Assembly (NCBI GenBank): GCA_001298575.1
Contig: LJCV01000166.1
Location: forward strand, 1-64,000
Source of the DNA: Actinobacteria bacterium OK074
GTDB taxonomy: Bacteria; Actinomycetota; Actinomycetes; Streptomycetales; Streptomycetaceae
Direction: 5' to 3'
Length of the DNA stretch: 64,000 bases
Shown here: one piece after another, positions 29,163 to 39,347 of the stretch
Position numbering within the stretch: the stretch's first letter is position 1
How the letters are laid out: every line of letters starts with the position of its first letter
Notes under the pieces: generated by a model
Database searches by the model: none
What the model saw: only the letters and a program-made list of their open reading frames with translations
What the model was told of the DNA's origin: nothing
Position numbers and translations under genes: made by a program

Positions 29163-29252
29163 GTACTCCCCGCCTGCGCGGGGGTTGTCCGAGCTTTCGC
29201 GGTAAGGGACGGCTGAGCGATGCGTTGTCCCCGCCAACGCGGGGTTTGTGTC
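29163..29252. CRISPR. Candidate degenerate type I-E CRISPR relic: two repeats, one 32-nt spacer
   Basis: Repeat 1 is 29163-29191 (begins GTACTCCCCGCCTGCGCGGG) and repeat 2 is 29224-29252 (begins GTTGTCCCCGCCAACGCGGG). They match at 22 of 29 positions, share the CCCCGC...GCGGGG palindrome, and are separated by a 32-nt spacer (29192-29223), so the period is exactly 61 nt as in type I-E arrays. No cas genes are in the window. A chance pair of terminator hairpins is the alternative. Confidence 0.5.
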
Positions 29253-29282
29253 CCCGTCCGCTGATACACGGCGGACGGGGAC
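29250..29282 (+). terminator. Strong terminator after glnD
   Basis: 12-bp perfect stem GTCCCCGTCCGC / GCGGACGGGGAC (29250-29261 with 29271-29282), 9-nt loop, then GATTTG. It partly overlaps the end of the second CRISPR-like repeat. Confidence 0.8.
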
Positions 29283-29353
29283 GATTTGCTTGCGGGGCCG
29301 GATACCCTGGAGGGCAGCCCAAACTGTCGCCGACTCCAAGGACCGACACCGCC

Positions 29354-30901
29354 GTGTTCGATACTCTCTCCGACCGCCTGCAAGCCACCTTCAAGACGCT
29401 TCGGGGCAAGGGCAGGCTGTCCGAGGCGGACATCGACGCCACGGCCCGGGAAATCCGCATCGCCCTGCTCGAAGCGGACGTTGCCCTGCCGGTCGTCCGC
29501 ACGTTCATCAAGAACGTGAAGGAACGGTCCCTGGGCGCCGAAGTCTCCAAGGCACTCAACCCGGGCCAGCAAGTCCTCAAGATCGTCAACGACGAGTTGG
29601 TGACGATCCTCGGCGGCGAAACCCGCCGCCTCCGCTTCGCCAAGCAGCCCCCCACCGTGATCATGCTCGCCGGCCTCCAGGGCGCCGGTAAGACCACCCT
29701 CGCGGGCAAGCTCGGCAAGCACCTCAAGGACCAGGGCCACTCCCCGCTGCTGGTCGCCTGTGACCTCCAGCGGCCCAACGCCGTCAACCAGCTCAGCGTG
29801 GTCGCCGAGCGCGCGGGCGTCGCCGTCTACGCGCCGGAGCCGGGCAACGGCGTCGGGGACCCGGTCAAGGTCGCCAAGGACTCCATCGAGCACGCGAAGA
29901 CCAAGGTCCACGACATCGTGATCGTGGACACCGCGGGCCGCCTCGGCATCGACGCCGAGCTGATGCAGCAGGCCGCGGACATCAGGGACGCCGTCTCGCC
30001 CGACGAGATCCTCTTCGTCGTCGACGCCATGATCGGCCAGGACGCCGTCAACACCGCCGAGGCGTTCCGCGACGGCGTCGGCTTCGACGGTGTCGTCCTC
30101 TCCAAGCTCGACGGCGACGCCCGCGGTGGTGCGGCCCTGTCGATCGCCTCCGTGACCGGCAAGCCGATCATGTTCGCGTCGAACGGCGAGAAGCTCGAGG
30201 ACTTCGACGCGTTCCACCCGGACCGGATGGCCTCCCGCATCCTCGACATGGGTGACCTGCTCACCCTGATCGAGCAGGCGGAGAAGACGTTCAGTCAGGA
30301 AGAGGCCGAGAAGATGGCCTCGAAGCTGGCGTCCAAGAAGGGCCAGGACTTCACCCTGGACGACTTCCTGGCCCAGATGGAGCAGGTCAGGAAGATGGGC
30401 AGCATCTCCAAGCTGCTCGGCATGCTGCCCGGCATGGGGCAGATCAAGGACCAGATCAACAACCTGGACGAGCGCGACGTCGACCGTACGGCCGCGATCA
30501 TCAAGTCGATGACCCCGGCCGAGCGCCAGGAGCCGACGATCATCAACGGCTCGCGCCGCGCCCGTATCGCCAAGGGTTCCGGTGTCGAGGTCAGCGCGGT
30601 CAAGGGCCTGGTCGAACGGTTCTTCGAGGCCCGCAAGATGATGTCCCGGATGGCCCAGGGCGGCGGCATGCCGGGAATGCCCGGGATGCCGGGCATGGGT
30701 GGCGGTCCGGGCCGGACGAAGAAGCAGCCGAAGCAGGCCAAGGGCAAGCAGCGGTCCGGCAACCCGATGAAGCGCAAGCAGCAGGAGCTGGAGGCGGCCC
30801 AGCGCCGCGAGGCGGCCGCCCAGGGCGGCAACGCCTTCGGCCTGCCCCAGGGCGCCCAGGACTTCGAGCTGCCGGACGAGTTCAAGAAGTTCACCGGCTG
30901 A
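29354..30901 (+). CDS. ffh: Signal recognition particle protein Ffh
   Basis: GTPase that binds 4.5S RNA and signal sequences and docks on FtsY. 515 aa from GTG 29354 ((M)FDTLSDRLQATFKTLRGKG). G domain: GLQGAGKTTL (about 107), DTAGRLGIDAELM (about 192), SKLDGDARGG (about 250). The M domain has GMLPGMG, the SRP RNA-binding NGSRRARIAKGSG, and a Met/Gly-rich MPGMPGMPGMGG stretch followed by a basic tail. Full length. Confidence 0.96.
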   Translation: MFDTLSDRLQATFKTLRGKGRLSEADIDATAREIRIALLEADVALPVVRTFIKNVKERSLGAEVSKALNPGQQVLKIVNDELVTILGGETRRLRFAKQPPTVIMLAGLQGAGKTTLAGKLGKHLKDQGHSPLLVACDLQRPNAVNQLSVVAERAGVAVYAPEPGNGVGDPVKVAKDSIEHAKTKVHDIVIVDTAGRLGIDAELMQQAADIRDAVSPDEILFVVDAMIGQDAVNTAEAFRDGVGFDGVVLSKLDGDARGGAALSIASVTGKPIMFASNGEKLEDFDAFHPDRMASRILDMGDLLTLIEQAEKTFSQEEAEKMASKLASKKGQDFTLDDFLAQMEQVRKMGSISKLLGMLPGMGQIKDQINNLDERDVDRTAAIIKSMTPAERQEPTIINGSRRARIAKGSGVEVSAVKGLVERFFEARKMMSRMAQGGGMPGMPGMPGMGGGPGRTKKQPKQAKGKQRSGNPMKRKQQELEAAQRREAAAQGGNAFGLPQGAQDFELPDEFKKFTG

Positions 30902-30950
30902 GCCGGAACCGGCAGCCGGAACCCGCAGCCGGAACCGGCCGACGGGTCCG
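30902..30950 (+). repeat. Short GCCGGAACC direct repeats after ffh
   Basis: GCCGGAACC occurs three times within about 35 nt directly after the ffh stop (about 30902-30937), as CAGCCGGAACC-type units. Probably replication slippage. Confidence 0.6.
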
Positions 30951-31000
30951 ACCGGCCGGTTTGTACGACCGCTGCCGTACGGACGGATGATCTCGTACGA

Positions 31001-31037
31001 CGCTGGGGGTGTCCTTCGCCGAAGGGCACCCCCAGCG
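31001..31037 (+). terminator. Terminator after ffh
   Basis: 17-bp stem (31001-31017 with 31021-31037, one T-G pair), 3-nt loop, no U-tract. Confidence 0.8.
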
Positions 31038-31073
31038 CGTGCCGGGCGGGCGGCGGTGCCGTACCTTCCTGCC

Positions 31074-33014
<1,941 letters not shown>

Positions 33015-33109
33015 GGCTGTGGCGGTGCGCGTCCGTACGGCTGTACCTCTTCGGGCGTACGTCGGCCGGGGCACGCACGCGTGGACGTGTTCTTACGATT
33101 TTTGCGGCA

Positions 33110-34003
33110 TTAAGGCACGCGTTGACGGCGCTGGGGCACGCGCGCGATGAGGTACCGGAAGACGTTGGGCATCCACACGGTCCCGTCGGGGCGCCGGTAG
33201 GGGTGCAGGGCCTCGGTCAGCTCCTTGTCGACCTGCTTGTGGTCGGTGGCGGCGGCCGCCGCGTCGAACAGGCCCGTGGACAGCAGTCCGCGGACGGCGT
33301 TGTCGACGTCGGCGTAGCCGAAGGGGCAGGCGACGCGGCCGGAGCCGTCCGGGACCAGGCCCGCCTTGCGGGCGACCTCCTCCAGGTCGTCGCGCCGGGC
33401 CGGGCGCCAGCCGTGCAGGGGATCGGCCAGTTTCGCGGCGACCCGCAGCACCGAGGCGGTGGCGCAGCGTTCGGGCGGGCCCCAGCCGGTCAGCACGAAG
33501 GGGGCGCCGGGTGCGGCGAGGGGTACGGCGGCGGTGAGCGGTCCGGCGGGGCCATCGTCGCCGTGGCAGGTGACGGGGTCGAACGCGGTCACCACGTCGT
33601 AGGCCGTGCCGTCCGTGGGCAGGGCGTCGAGGAGCCGGGCGTCGGTACGCGCGCGTGGGGCCCGTGTTCCGGGTGGCGCGGGCGGCGCGGGGGTTTCGGG
33701 GGTGAGGCGTTCGCGGGCGAGGGCGAGCCGTTCGGGGGCGTCGCAGTCGACGCCGGTGACCGGGGCGCCGCGGGCCGCCGCCATCAGCAGGGCGAGCCCG
33801 GAGCCGCAGCCCAGGCCCAGCAGCCGGGTGCCGGGGCCGACGCCGAGCCGCTCGTGGACGGCCTCGTAGAGCGGGACGAGCATCCGCTCCTGGATCTCGG
33901 CCCAGTCACGCGCGCGTGCCTGCTCGTCCGCGCGGGGCACCGGTTCCGTATGGGGTTCCGGGCCCGCGTGGGCCGGGTGGTGCCGCACGAGCGTAGGTGT
34001 CAT
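33110..34003 (-). CDS. SAM-dependent methyltransferase
   Basis: 297 aa Rossmann-fold class I methyltransferase. Motif I is LGLGCGSGLALLMAAA (about 60-75), the acidic ribose-binding residue is in GVDCDAPE, and motif IV-like AFDPVTCHGDD and LTGWGPPE follow. Substrate unknown. The ATG at 34003 overlaps by 4 nt the stop of a His-rich upstream reading frame, suggesting coupling if that frame is real. It is convergent with ftsH. Confidence 0.8.
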   Translation of the reverse strand: MTPTLVRHHPAHAGPEPHTEPVPRADEQARARDWAEIQERMLVPLYEAVHERLGVGPGTRLLGLGCGSGLALLMAAARGAPVTGVDCDAPERLALARERLTPETPAPPAPPGTRAPRARTDARLLDALPTDGTAYDVVTAFDPVTCHGDDGPAGPLTAAVPLAAPGAPFVLTGWGPPERCATASVLRVAAKLADPLHGWRPARRDDLEEVARKAGLVPDGSGRVACPFGYADVDNAVRGLLSTGLFDAAAAATDHKQVDKELTEALHPYRRPDGTVWMPNVFRYLIARVPQRRQRVP

Positions 34004-34368
34004 CGAAAGCGCCCCAATCCGCCGAGAGTTGTCGATGTGGCGTTGCCTGACCCCCGTGTGGTCCCCGTTCGGGGCGCGGCCCGCGTGCCGGGCGCGCACT
34101 TCCCCCGTATGCCAGGTAACTCCGCGTGCGTCGCGGTGTCGAGGGGGTGAGGGGCACCGCTCGCGGCCAGTTGCCGGCGGGCCGCGGCGGCCGGCGCGGG
34201 GCACGTTCCAGGGGCAGTTGTGGGTGCGGCTGAGGTCGCGTGGCTGTGGGCATGGTCGCGCGCGTGGCTGTGGGCGTGGCCGTGCGGGTGCGGTCGTGTC
34301 GGGCGCGGCGACAAATGGTTCCCGGTGCGGCGGGTGGTCCCCGTAGCATCGCCGCATGGCAAAAGCAC
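34000..34368 (-). CDS. Possible small His-rich protein coupled to the methyltransferase
   Basis: A 122-codon frame fills the 352-nt gap between the methyltransferase and proS. It contains an alternating His segment (PHPHGHAHSHARDHAHSHA) of the (HX)n metal-binding kind. Its stop overlaps the methyltransferase ATG as ATGA. Against it: the first ATG is inside the proS start codons on the other strand, no Shine-Dalgarno sequence is clear, and the His run comes from a GTGGGC-type tandem repeat. It could start at an internal codon or be non-coding. Confidence 0.3.
   Translation of the reverse strand: MLLPCGDATGTTRRTGNHLSPRPTRPHPHGHAHSHARDHAHSHATSAAPTTAPGTCPAPAAAARRQLAASGAPHPLDTATHAELPGIRGKCAPGTRAAPRTGTTRGSGNATSTTLGGLGRFR
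34230..34300. repeat. Degenerate tandem repeat upstream of proS
   Basis: Two copies of CGTGGCTGTGGGC within longer units of about 24 nt, then shorter GTGGGC/GTGCGG units. It underlies the His-rich antisense frame. Confidence 0.55.
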
Positions 34369-35801
34369 CCGTTCTCACGCCCCGGGCGGACGACTTCCCG
34401 CGCTGGTACCAGGATCTGATCACCAAGGCCGAACTGGCCGACAACGGGCCGGTGCGCGGCACCATGGTCATCCGGCCGTACGGGTACGGGCTGTGGGAGC
34501 GGATGCAGGCGGAGCTGGACGCCCGGATCAAGGAGACGGGCACGCAGAACGCGTACTTCCCGCTGCTGATCCCGCAGTCGTACCTCACCAAGGAGGCCGA
34601 CCACGTCGAGGGCTTCGCGCCCGAACTGGCGGTGGTCACGCACGGCGGCGGCAAGGAACTCGAAGAGCCCGCGGTGGTCCGCCCCACCTCCGAGATGATC
34701 ATCAACGCCTCCTTCGCCAAGTGGGTGCAGAGCTACCGCGACCTGCCCCTGCTGATCAACCAGTGGGCGAACGTGGTCCGTTGGGAGCTGCGGCCCCGGC
34801 TCTTCCTGCGCACCACGGAGTTCCTGTGGCAGGAGGGGCACACCGCGCACGCCACGTACGAGGACGCGCGCGACTTCGCCGCGCACATCCACCGCGAGGT
34901 GTACGAGGACTTCCTGGTGAACGTCTGCGCGATGGACGTGGTCCCCGGCCGCAAGACCGTCAAGGAGCGGTTCGCGGGCGCCATCAACACCCTCACGCTC
35001 GAAGGCATGATGGGCGACGGCAAGGCCCTCCAGATGGCCACCAGCCACGAGTTGGGCCAGAACTTCGCCAAGGCGTTCAACACCCGCTACCTGTCCAGGG
35101 AAGGCAGGCAGGAGCTCGTCTGGCAGACCTCCTGGGGCTCGACCACGCGCATGATCGGCGCCCTGGTGATGATGCACGGCGACGACGACGGACTGCGCGT
35201 GCCGCCCCGCCTGGCGCAGACCCAGGCGGTCGTGCTGGCGATCAAGGGCGACGAGGCGGTTCTGGCCAAGGTCCGCGAGATCGGCGACCGGCTCAAGGCG
35301 GCGGGCGTCCGCGTGCAGGTGGACACCCGTACGGACGTGCCCTTCGGGCGCCGCGCCGTCGACTGGGAGCTGAAGGGCGTACCCGTACGGATCGAGGTCG
35401 GTCCGCGCGACCTGGAGGCCGGCACCGCGATGCTGGCCCGCCGCATCCCTGGGGGTACCTCCCAGGCTTTCGGCTCTGGGGGAGGCAAGGAGCCGGTGGC
35501 CCTGGACGCGCTGCCCGCGCTGCTGCCCGCGGCCCTGGAGGAGGACCAGACGCTGCTGCTCGCCCAGGCCCGGGAGCGCCGCCGCTCCCGTACGACCGAG
35601 GTGGCCTCCTTCGACGAGGCCGTGGAGACGGCGGTGGCCGGTGGCTGGGCGCGTATTCCGTGGGCGACGCTCGGCCCCGGGGGCGAGGCCGCGCTCGCCG
35701 AGCACGGCGTGAGCGTACGGTGTCTGGTCGCGGAGGACGGGGCGGTGCCGGCGGCCGACGACGCGCCCGGTAACGTCGCTGTGGTCGCGCGCGCTTACTG
35801 A
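34356..35801 (+). CDS. proS: Prolyl-tRNA synthetase, short archaeal/eukaryotic type
   Basis: 481 aa class II synthetase of the form without the bacterial INS (YbaK) editing insertion. RPTSEMIINASFAKW, RTTEFLWQEGHTAHAT (motif 2) and TSWGSTTRMIGALVMMHGDDDGL (motif 3 region) are intact, and the C-terminal anticodon-binding and extension domains follow. It ends in Tyr, as this type usually does. Streptomyces usually also carries a longer ProRS elsewhere, so this may be a second enzyme. A small repeat-like insertion (35448-35484) is read in frame near residue 365. Confidence 0.92.
   Translation: MAKAPVLTPRADDFPRWYQDLITKAELADNGPVRGTMVIRPYGYGLWERMQAELDARIKETGTQNAYFPLLIPQSYLTKEADHVEGFAPELAVVTHGGGKELEEPAVVRPTSEMIINASFAKWVQSYRDLPLLINQWANVVRWELRPRLFLRTTEFLWQEGHTAHATYEDARDFAAHIHREVYEDFLVNVCAMDVVPGRKTVKERFAGAINTLTLEGMMGDGKALQMATSHELGQNFAKAFNTRYLSREGRQELVWQTSWGSTTRMIGALVMMHGDDDGLRVPPRLAQTQAVVLAIKGDEAVLAKVREIGDRLKAAGVRVQVDTRTDVPFGRRAVDWELKGVPVRIEVGPRDLEAGTAMLARRIPGGTSQAFGSGGGKEPVALDALPALLPAALEEDQTLLLAQARERRRSRTTEVASFDEAVETAVAGGWARIPWATLGPGGEAALAEHGVSVRCLVAEDGAVPAADDAPGNVAVVARAY
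35448..35484 (+). repeat. Repeat-like palindromic insert inside proS
   Basis: The segment CCTGGGGGTACCTCCCAGGC through CTCTGGGGGAGG resembles a short GGGGGTACCTCCC / GGGGGAGG repeat I recall as common between Streptomyces genes. Here it is translated in frame as Gly/Ser-rich residues. Confidence 0.45.
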
Positions 35802-36069
35802 GGCGGCGGGCTGGGGATGCTTGGCGGGAGAAGGACCGAAACGTATCTTGCGCGTTCGGCGTCCCCAGCGGTCCTGTCGTCTGACGTGCGGCTACGCGCG
35901 GGGGCGTACGCGTTGCTACGTACCAGCTTGGTGTGAGCTGTGAGGCTTCTCCGCAGATCCGCGCACCCGCCCTCGTCCGGACGCATCAGTGCCAACTGAC
36001 GGGTACGTGCAAATTATTTGGGATGCCCCGGAATAGGAACACAGCGGCACTCCGGCTCGTTGTCATTAC
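35802..36069. other. Gap between proS and SprT-like gene
   Basis: 268 nt with no ORF. It contains an unusually A/T-rich tract, GCAAATTATTTGGGAT (about 36009-36024), probably part of the promoter of the next gene. No repeat was seen. Confidence 0.3.
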
Positions 36070-36672
36070 GTGAGCACGACACAGACACCACCTGTTCTCG
36101 CCGCGGAGCTGGCACAGGCGTGGGCCGATATTCAGCGGTACCACCCCGAGCTGCCCGATCTCGCCGCGCCGGAGTCCCTGATCGGAGAGTCGTCGTCCGC
36201 CTGCGGGCACGAACTCTCCTTCGAGCGACTGCTCCATGAAGCAGTCCACGGCATCGCAGCCGCCCGTGGGGTTCGCGACACCTCCCGGGCCGGCCGCTAC
36301 CACAACCGCAGATTCCTCGCGATCGCCGAGGAGTTGGGCCTGGACCACCCCGAGGAGCCGCATCCCAGCAGCGGCTTCTCGCTGGTCACACTCAACCCCG
36401 AGGCGAAGCGCCGCTACCGTCCGACCATCGAGAGACTGCAACGCGCGCTCAAGGCCCACACGGCGGCGACGACCGCGGACACGTCACGCACGTTCCGCGG
36501 CCCGGCCGCCCGGCACGGGTCCTCCGGAGGTGGGGTCCGGGTCAAGGCGGTGTGCGACTGCGGGCGCAACGTCCGGGTCGTACCGTCCGTCCTGGCGCAG
36601 GCGCCGATCGTCTGCGGGGGGTGCGGGAAGCCGTTCCGGATCCCCGAGGCCGTGGTCGCTGCCGCGGGCTGA
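36070..36672 (+). CDS. SprT-like putative metalloprotease with zinc ribbon
   Basis: 200 aa, GTG start. The motif HEAVHG (about 56-61) fits HExxH zinc metalloproteases of the SprT-like group, and a downstream His (RYHNRRF) could be the third ligand. The C-terminal region has two CxC/CxxC pairs (CDCGRNV about 162 and CGGCGKPF about 182), a zinc ribbon as in SprT/Spartan proteins. Function in bacteria is unknown; I infer a DNA- or protein-linked protease. Monocistronic. Confidence 0.75.
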   Translation: MSTTQTPPVLAAELAQAWADIQRYHPELPDLAAPESLIGESSSACGHELSFERLLHEAVHGIAAARGVRDTSRAGRYHNRRFLAIAEELGLDHPEEPHPSSGFSLVTLNPEAKRRYRPTIERLQRALKAHTAATTADTSRTFRGPAARHGSSGGGVRVKAVCDCGRNVRVVPSVLAQAPIVCGGCGKPFRIPEAVVAAAG

Positions 36673-36787
36673 GCGGGTTTGTCTGTGCGGTCGAGCTGAA
36701 GAGACGGCTACTCGTGGCAGCCGTGTGGAACAGCTGGAGACCGCCTTCGGGCCGTGGGAGTTCGCAGCGTGCGCGTCTGCGGGGCCT

Positions 36788-36838
36788 TCGTGGCTGATCG
36801 CGCAGTTCCCCGCGCCCCTTATCGGGGCGCGGGGAACT
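36788..36838 (-). repeat. Interspersed GC-rich repeat, copy 2
   Basis: Read on the minus strand, 36820-36788 is identical over 33 nt to 6139-6171. Here it is extended into a hairpin, CAGTTCCCCGCGCCCC / GGGGCGCGGGGAACTG, with a short loop, so it probably also terminates transcripts. Confidence 0.7.
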
Positions 36839-36875
36839 GTTGGCTGCCCATCTGTCGATCCACTGATTGAAGCTC

Positions 36876-36918
36876 CTCAAGGTGTGACAGAAATGCCCCT
36901 CAAGGTGTGGCAGAATGG
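36876..36918 (+). repeat. Direct repeat upstream of rpsP, 23-nt period
   Basis: CTCAAGGTGTGACAGAAATG (36876-36895) and CTCAAGGTGTGGCAGAATGG (36899-36918) lie about 130 nt before the rpsP start. The second copy overlaps the likely -10 CAGAAT. It could be a regulator site or a duplicated promoter. Confidence 0.6.
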
Positions 36919-37050
36919 CTGGCTGTACTCGACAGCCGCACAGGAACCCTCTCGCCTCCGGCTGACGCGTCCATCGGGCACTCGGGTACCGCAACCCCAC
37001 GCGGCCGTCCGCCGTGCCCAACCACGTCAAATCCAGGAGAACCCACTCCC

Positions 37051-37473
37051 GTGGCAGTCAAGATCAAGCTGAAGCGTCTGGGCAAGATCCGTTCGCCTCA
37101 CTACCGCATCGTCGTCGCCGACTCCCGTACCCGCCGTGACGGCCGGGCCATCGAGGAGATCGGTCTGTACCACCCGGTGCAGAACCCCTCGCGCATCGAG
37201 GTCGACACGGACCGCGCGCAGTACTGGCTGGGTGTCGGCGCGCAGCCGACCGAGCCCGTGCTCGCCATCCTGAAGCTGACCGGCGACTGGCAGAAGTTCA
37301 AGGGCGAGCCCGCCCCGGCTCCGCTGCTGACCGCCGCCCCCAAGGCCGCGCGCCCGCTGTTCGACGCCCTCGGTGGCGAGGACGAGGGCAAGGGTGAGGC
37401 GATCACCCAGAAGAAGAAGGCCGAGAAGAAGGACGAGGCGGCCGCCGAGTCCTCCGAGTCGACCGGGGCCTGA
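37051..37473 (+). CDS. rpsP: 30S ribosomal protein bS16
   Basis: 140 aa, GTG start with AGGAG 10 nt upstream, (M)[21 protein letters not shown]. The bS16 core is about 85 residues; the Ala/Lys/Glu-rich C-terminal extension is usual in actinobacteria. First gene of rpsP-khpA-rimM-trmD. An in-frame upstream extension from 36907 reads the leader and is rejected. Confidence 0.97.
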   Translation: MAVKIKLKRLGKIRSPHYRIVVADSRTRRDGRAIEEIGLYHPVQNPSRIEVDTDRAQYWLGVGAQPTEPVLAILKLTGDWQKFKGEPAPAPLLTAAPKAARPLFDALGGEDEGKGEAITQKKKAEKKDEAAAESSESTGA

Positions 37474-37478
37474 GCAGC

Positions 37479-37718
37479 ATGCTCGAAGAGGCGCTTGAGC
37501 ACCTCGTGAAGGGCATCGTCGACAACCCCGACGATGTGCAGGTCGCTTCGCGCAACCTGCGCCGCGGCCGCGTGCTCGAGGTCCGGGTCCACCCGGACGA
37601 CCTCGGTAAGGTGATCGGCCGCAACGGCCGCACCGCACGCGCTCTGCGCACCGTCGTGGGCGCCATCGGCGGCCGCGGTGTCCGCGTCGACCTCGTCGAC
37701 GTGGACCAGGTTCGCTGA
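37479..37718 (+). CDS. khpA: KH-domain RNA-binding protein KhpA
   Basis: 79 aa single KH domain with the GxxG loop in [13 protein letters not shown]. KhpA forms an RNA-binding complex with KhpB/Jag and affects cell division and small RNAs in Gram-positive bacteria. It starts 5 nt after rpsP; a terminator-like hairpin follows. Confidence 0.93.
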   Translation: MLEEALEHLVKGIVDNPDDVQVASRNLRRGRVLEVRVHPDDLGKVIGRNGRTARALRTVVGAIGGRGVRVDLVDVDQVR

Positions 37719-37737
37719 TACAACGCAGCACCGGCTC

Positions 37738-37772
37738 GGGCCGGGGAGGGCCGTTTCGGCCGTCCCCGGCCC
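37738..37772 (+). terminator. Hairpin between khpA and rimM
   Basis: GGGCCGGGGA / TCCCCGGCCC plus GGCCG / CGGCC, a 15-bp stem with one G-G mismatch and a TTT loop. It may terminate or attenuate rpsP-khpA transcripts before rimM. Confidence 0.7.
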
Positions 37773-37831
37773 GTAGTCGTATCAACGGCAACAAACAGCG
37801 GACCCAGCAGAACGCAGGAGAGCGAGTAACA

Positions 37832-38377
37832 GTGCAGCTCGTAGTCGGACGGATCGGCCGCGCCCACGGCATCAAGGGCGAGGTCACCGTCGAGGTACGT
37901 ACCGACGAGCCGGAACTGCGGCTCGCCCCCGGCGCCGTCCTGGCCACCGACCCGGCCGCCACCGGACCGCTGACCATCGAGACGGGCCGCGTCCACAGCG
38001 GCCGCCTCCTGCTGCGCTTCGAGGGCGTGCGCGACCGTACGGCCGCCGAGGCGCTGCGCAACACCCTCCTGATCGCCGAGGTGGACCCGCAGGCGCTGCC
38101 CGAGGAGGAGGACGAGTACTACGACCACCAGCTGATGGACCTGGACGTGGTCACCAGGGACGGCGTGGCGGTCGGCCGGATCACCGAGATCTCGCACCTG
38201 CCCTCCCAGGACCTCTTCATCGTCGAGCGGCCGGACGGCACCGAGGTGCTGATCCCCTTCGTCGAGGAGATCGTCACCGAGATCGACCTGGAGGAGCAGC
38301 GGGCCGTCATCGACCCGCCGCCCGGGCTCATCGACGACAACGCGGAGATCGCTTCGACGCGGGACGACAGCGCATGA
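37832..38377 (+). CDS. rimM: Ribosome maturation factor RimM
   Basis: 181 aa. The RimM domain starts (M)[27 protein letters not shown], and the PRC-barrel lies in the second half ([27 protein letters not shown]). It binds uS19 and helps 30S head maturation. GTG start with AGGAGAG upstream; the stop overlaps trmD by ATGA. Confidence 0.96.
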   Translation: MQLVVGRIGRAHGIKGEVTVEVRTDEPELRLAPGAVLATDPAATGPLTIETGRVHSGRLLLRFEGVRDRTAAEALRNTLLIAEVDPQALPEEEDEYYDHQLMDLDVVTRDGVAVGRITEISHLPSQDLFIVERPDGTEVLIPFVEEIVTEIDLEEQRAVIDPPPGLIDDNAEIASTRDDSA

Positions 38378-39207
38378 GGCTCGACGTCGTCACGATCTTC
38401 CCCGAGTACCTCGACCCCCTGAACGTCTCCCTCGTCGGCAAGGCACGCGCGCGTGGGCAGCTGAACGTGCACGTGCACGACCTGCGCGCGTGGACGTACG
38501 ACCGGCACAACACCGTCGACGACACGCCCTACGGCGGCGGCCCCGGCATGGTCATGAAGACCGGCCCCTGGGGCGACGCGCTCGACGAGGTCCTCGCCGA
38601 CGGGTACGAGGCGGGGGACCGCGAGCCCGCCCTGATCGTCCCCACGCCCAGCGGCCGGCCCTTCAGCCAGGAACTCGCCGTGGAGCTGTCCGAGCGCCCC
38701 TGGCTGGTGTTCACGCCCGCCCGCTACGAGGGCATCGACCGGCGCGTCGTGGACGAGTACGCGACCCGGATGCCGGTGTACGAGGTGTCCATCGGCGACT
38801 ACGTCCTGGCGGGCGGCGAGGCGGCCGTCCTGGTCGTCACGGAGGCCGTGGCGCGGCTGCTGCCCGGTGTCCTGGGCAACGCCGAGTCGCACCGGGACGA
38901 CTCCTTCGCGCCCGGCGCCATGTCCAGCCTCCTTGAGGGGCCCGTCTACACCAAGCCGCCCGCCTGGCGCGGCCGGGAGATCCCCGAGACGCTGCTCAGC
39001 GGCCACCACGGGAAGATCGCCCGCTGGCGCCGCGACGAGGCCCTGAAGCGCACCACGGCCCACCGCCCCGACCTCATCGAGCGCTGCGAGCCTTCCGCCT
39101 TCGACAAGAAGGACCGCGAGATGCTCTCCATCCTGGGCTGGGCCCCGGACCCGGAGGGCAAGCCGTACGGCCGATTTTGGCGCAGGACGGACGGCGTGGA
39201 ACAATAG
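38374..39207 (+). CDS. trmD: tRNA (guanine37-N1)-methyltransferase TrmD
   Basis: 277 aa SPOUT methyltransferase modifying G37 to prevent frameshifting. It has [10 protein letters not shown] at the N-terminus, [16 protein letters not shown], and the knot region [20 protein letters not shown], all conserved in TrmD. Coupled to rimM; rplS follows after 140 nt. Confidence 0.97.
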   Translation: MRLDVVTIFPEYLDPLNVSLVGKARARGQLNVHVHDLRAWTYDRHNTVDDTPYGGGPGMVMKTGPWGDALDEVLADGYEAGDREPALIVPTPSGRPFSQELAVELSERPWLVFTPARYEGIDRRVVDEYATRMPVYEVSIGDYVLAGGEAAVLVVTEAVARLLPGVLGNAESHRDDSFAPGAMSSLLEGPVYTKPPAWRGREIPETLLSGHHGKIARWRRDEALKRTTAHRPDLIERCEPSAFDKKDREMLSILGWAPDPEGKPYGRFWRRTDGVEQ

Positions 39208-39235
39208 GCCGCTGTTGTCCGCCGTCCGGCGTGCG

Positions 39236-39250
39236 CCCCTGCCACAGGGG
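39236..39250 (+). promoter_or_regulatory. Small hairpin in the rplS leader
   Basis: CCCCTG-cca-CAGGGG in the 140-nt trmD-rplS gap. It may be a weak terminator or an autoregulatory leader; only the hairpin itself is visible. Confidence 0.35.
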
Positions 39251-39347
39251 GACACGACGCCCGCCCCGACAGCGGCAGTTTCAGAACATCCCATTCGAAA
39301 CCACTTCCGCCGATGACCTGTGGCATGGGCGAAGAAAGCAGACAATC

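Larger units (their letters stand above)
36673..37050 (+). other. Leader region of the rpsP operon with repeat copy
   Basis: 378 nt without a credible gene. It contains the inverse copy of the interspersed repeat (36788-36838), a 20-nt direct repeat (36876-36918) and the probable rpsP promoter around CAGAAT (36911-36916). Confidence 0.45.

Noticed and set aside
31001..31037. Possible third CRISPR-like repeat
   Set aside because: It is a continuous 17-bp hairpin with different sequence and spacing; a terminator explains it.
36907..37050. N-terminal extension of rpsP
   Set aside because: bS16 starts at (M)[10 protein letters not shown] behind AGGAG; the extension reads the promoter and leader.
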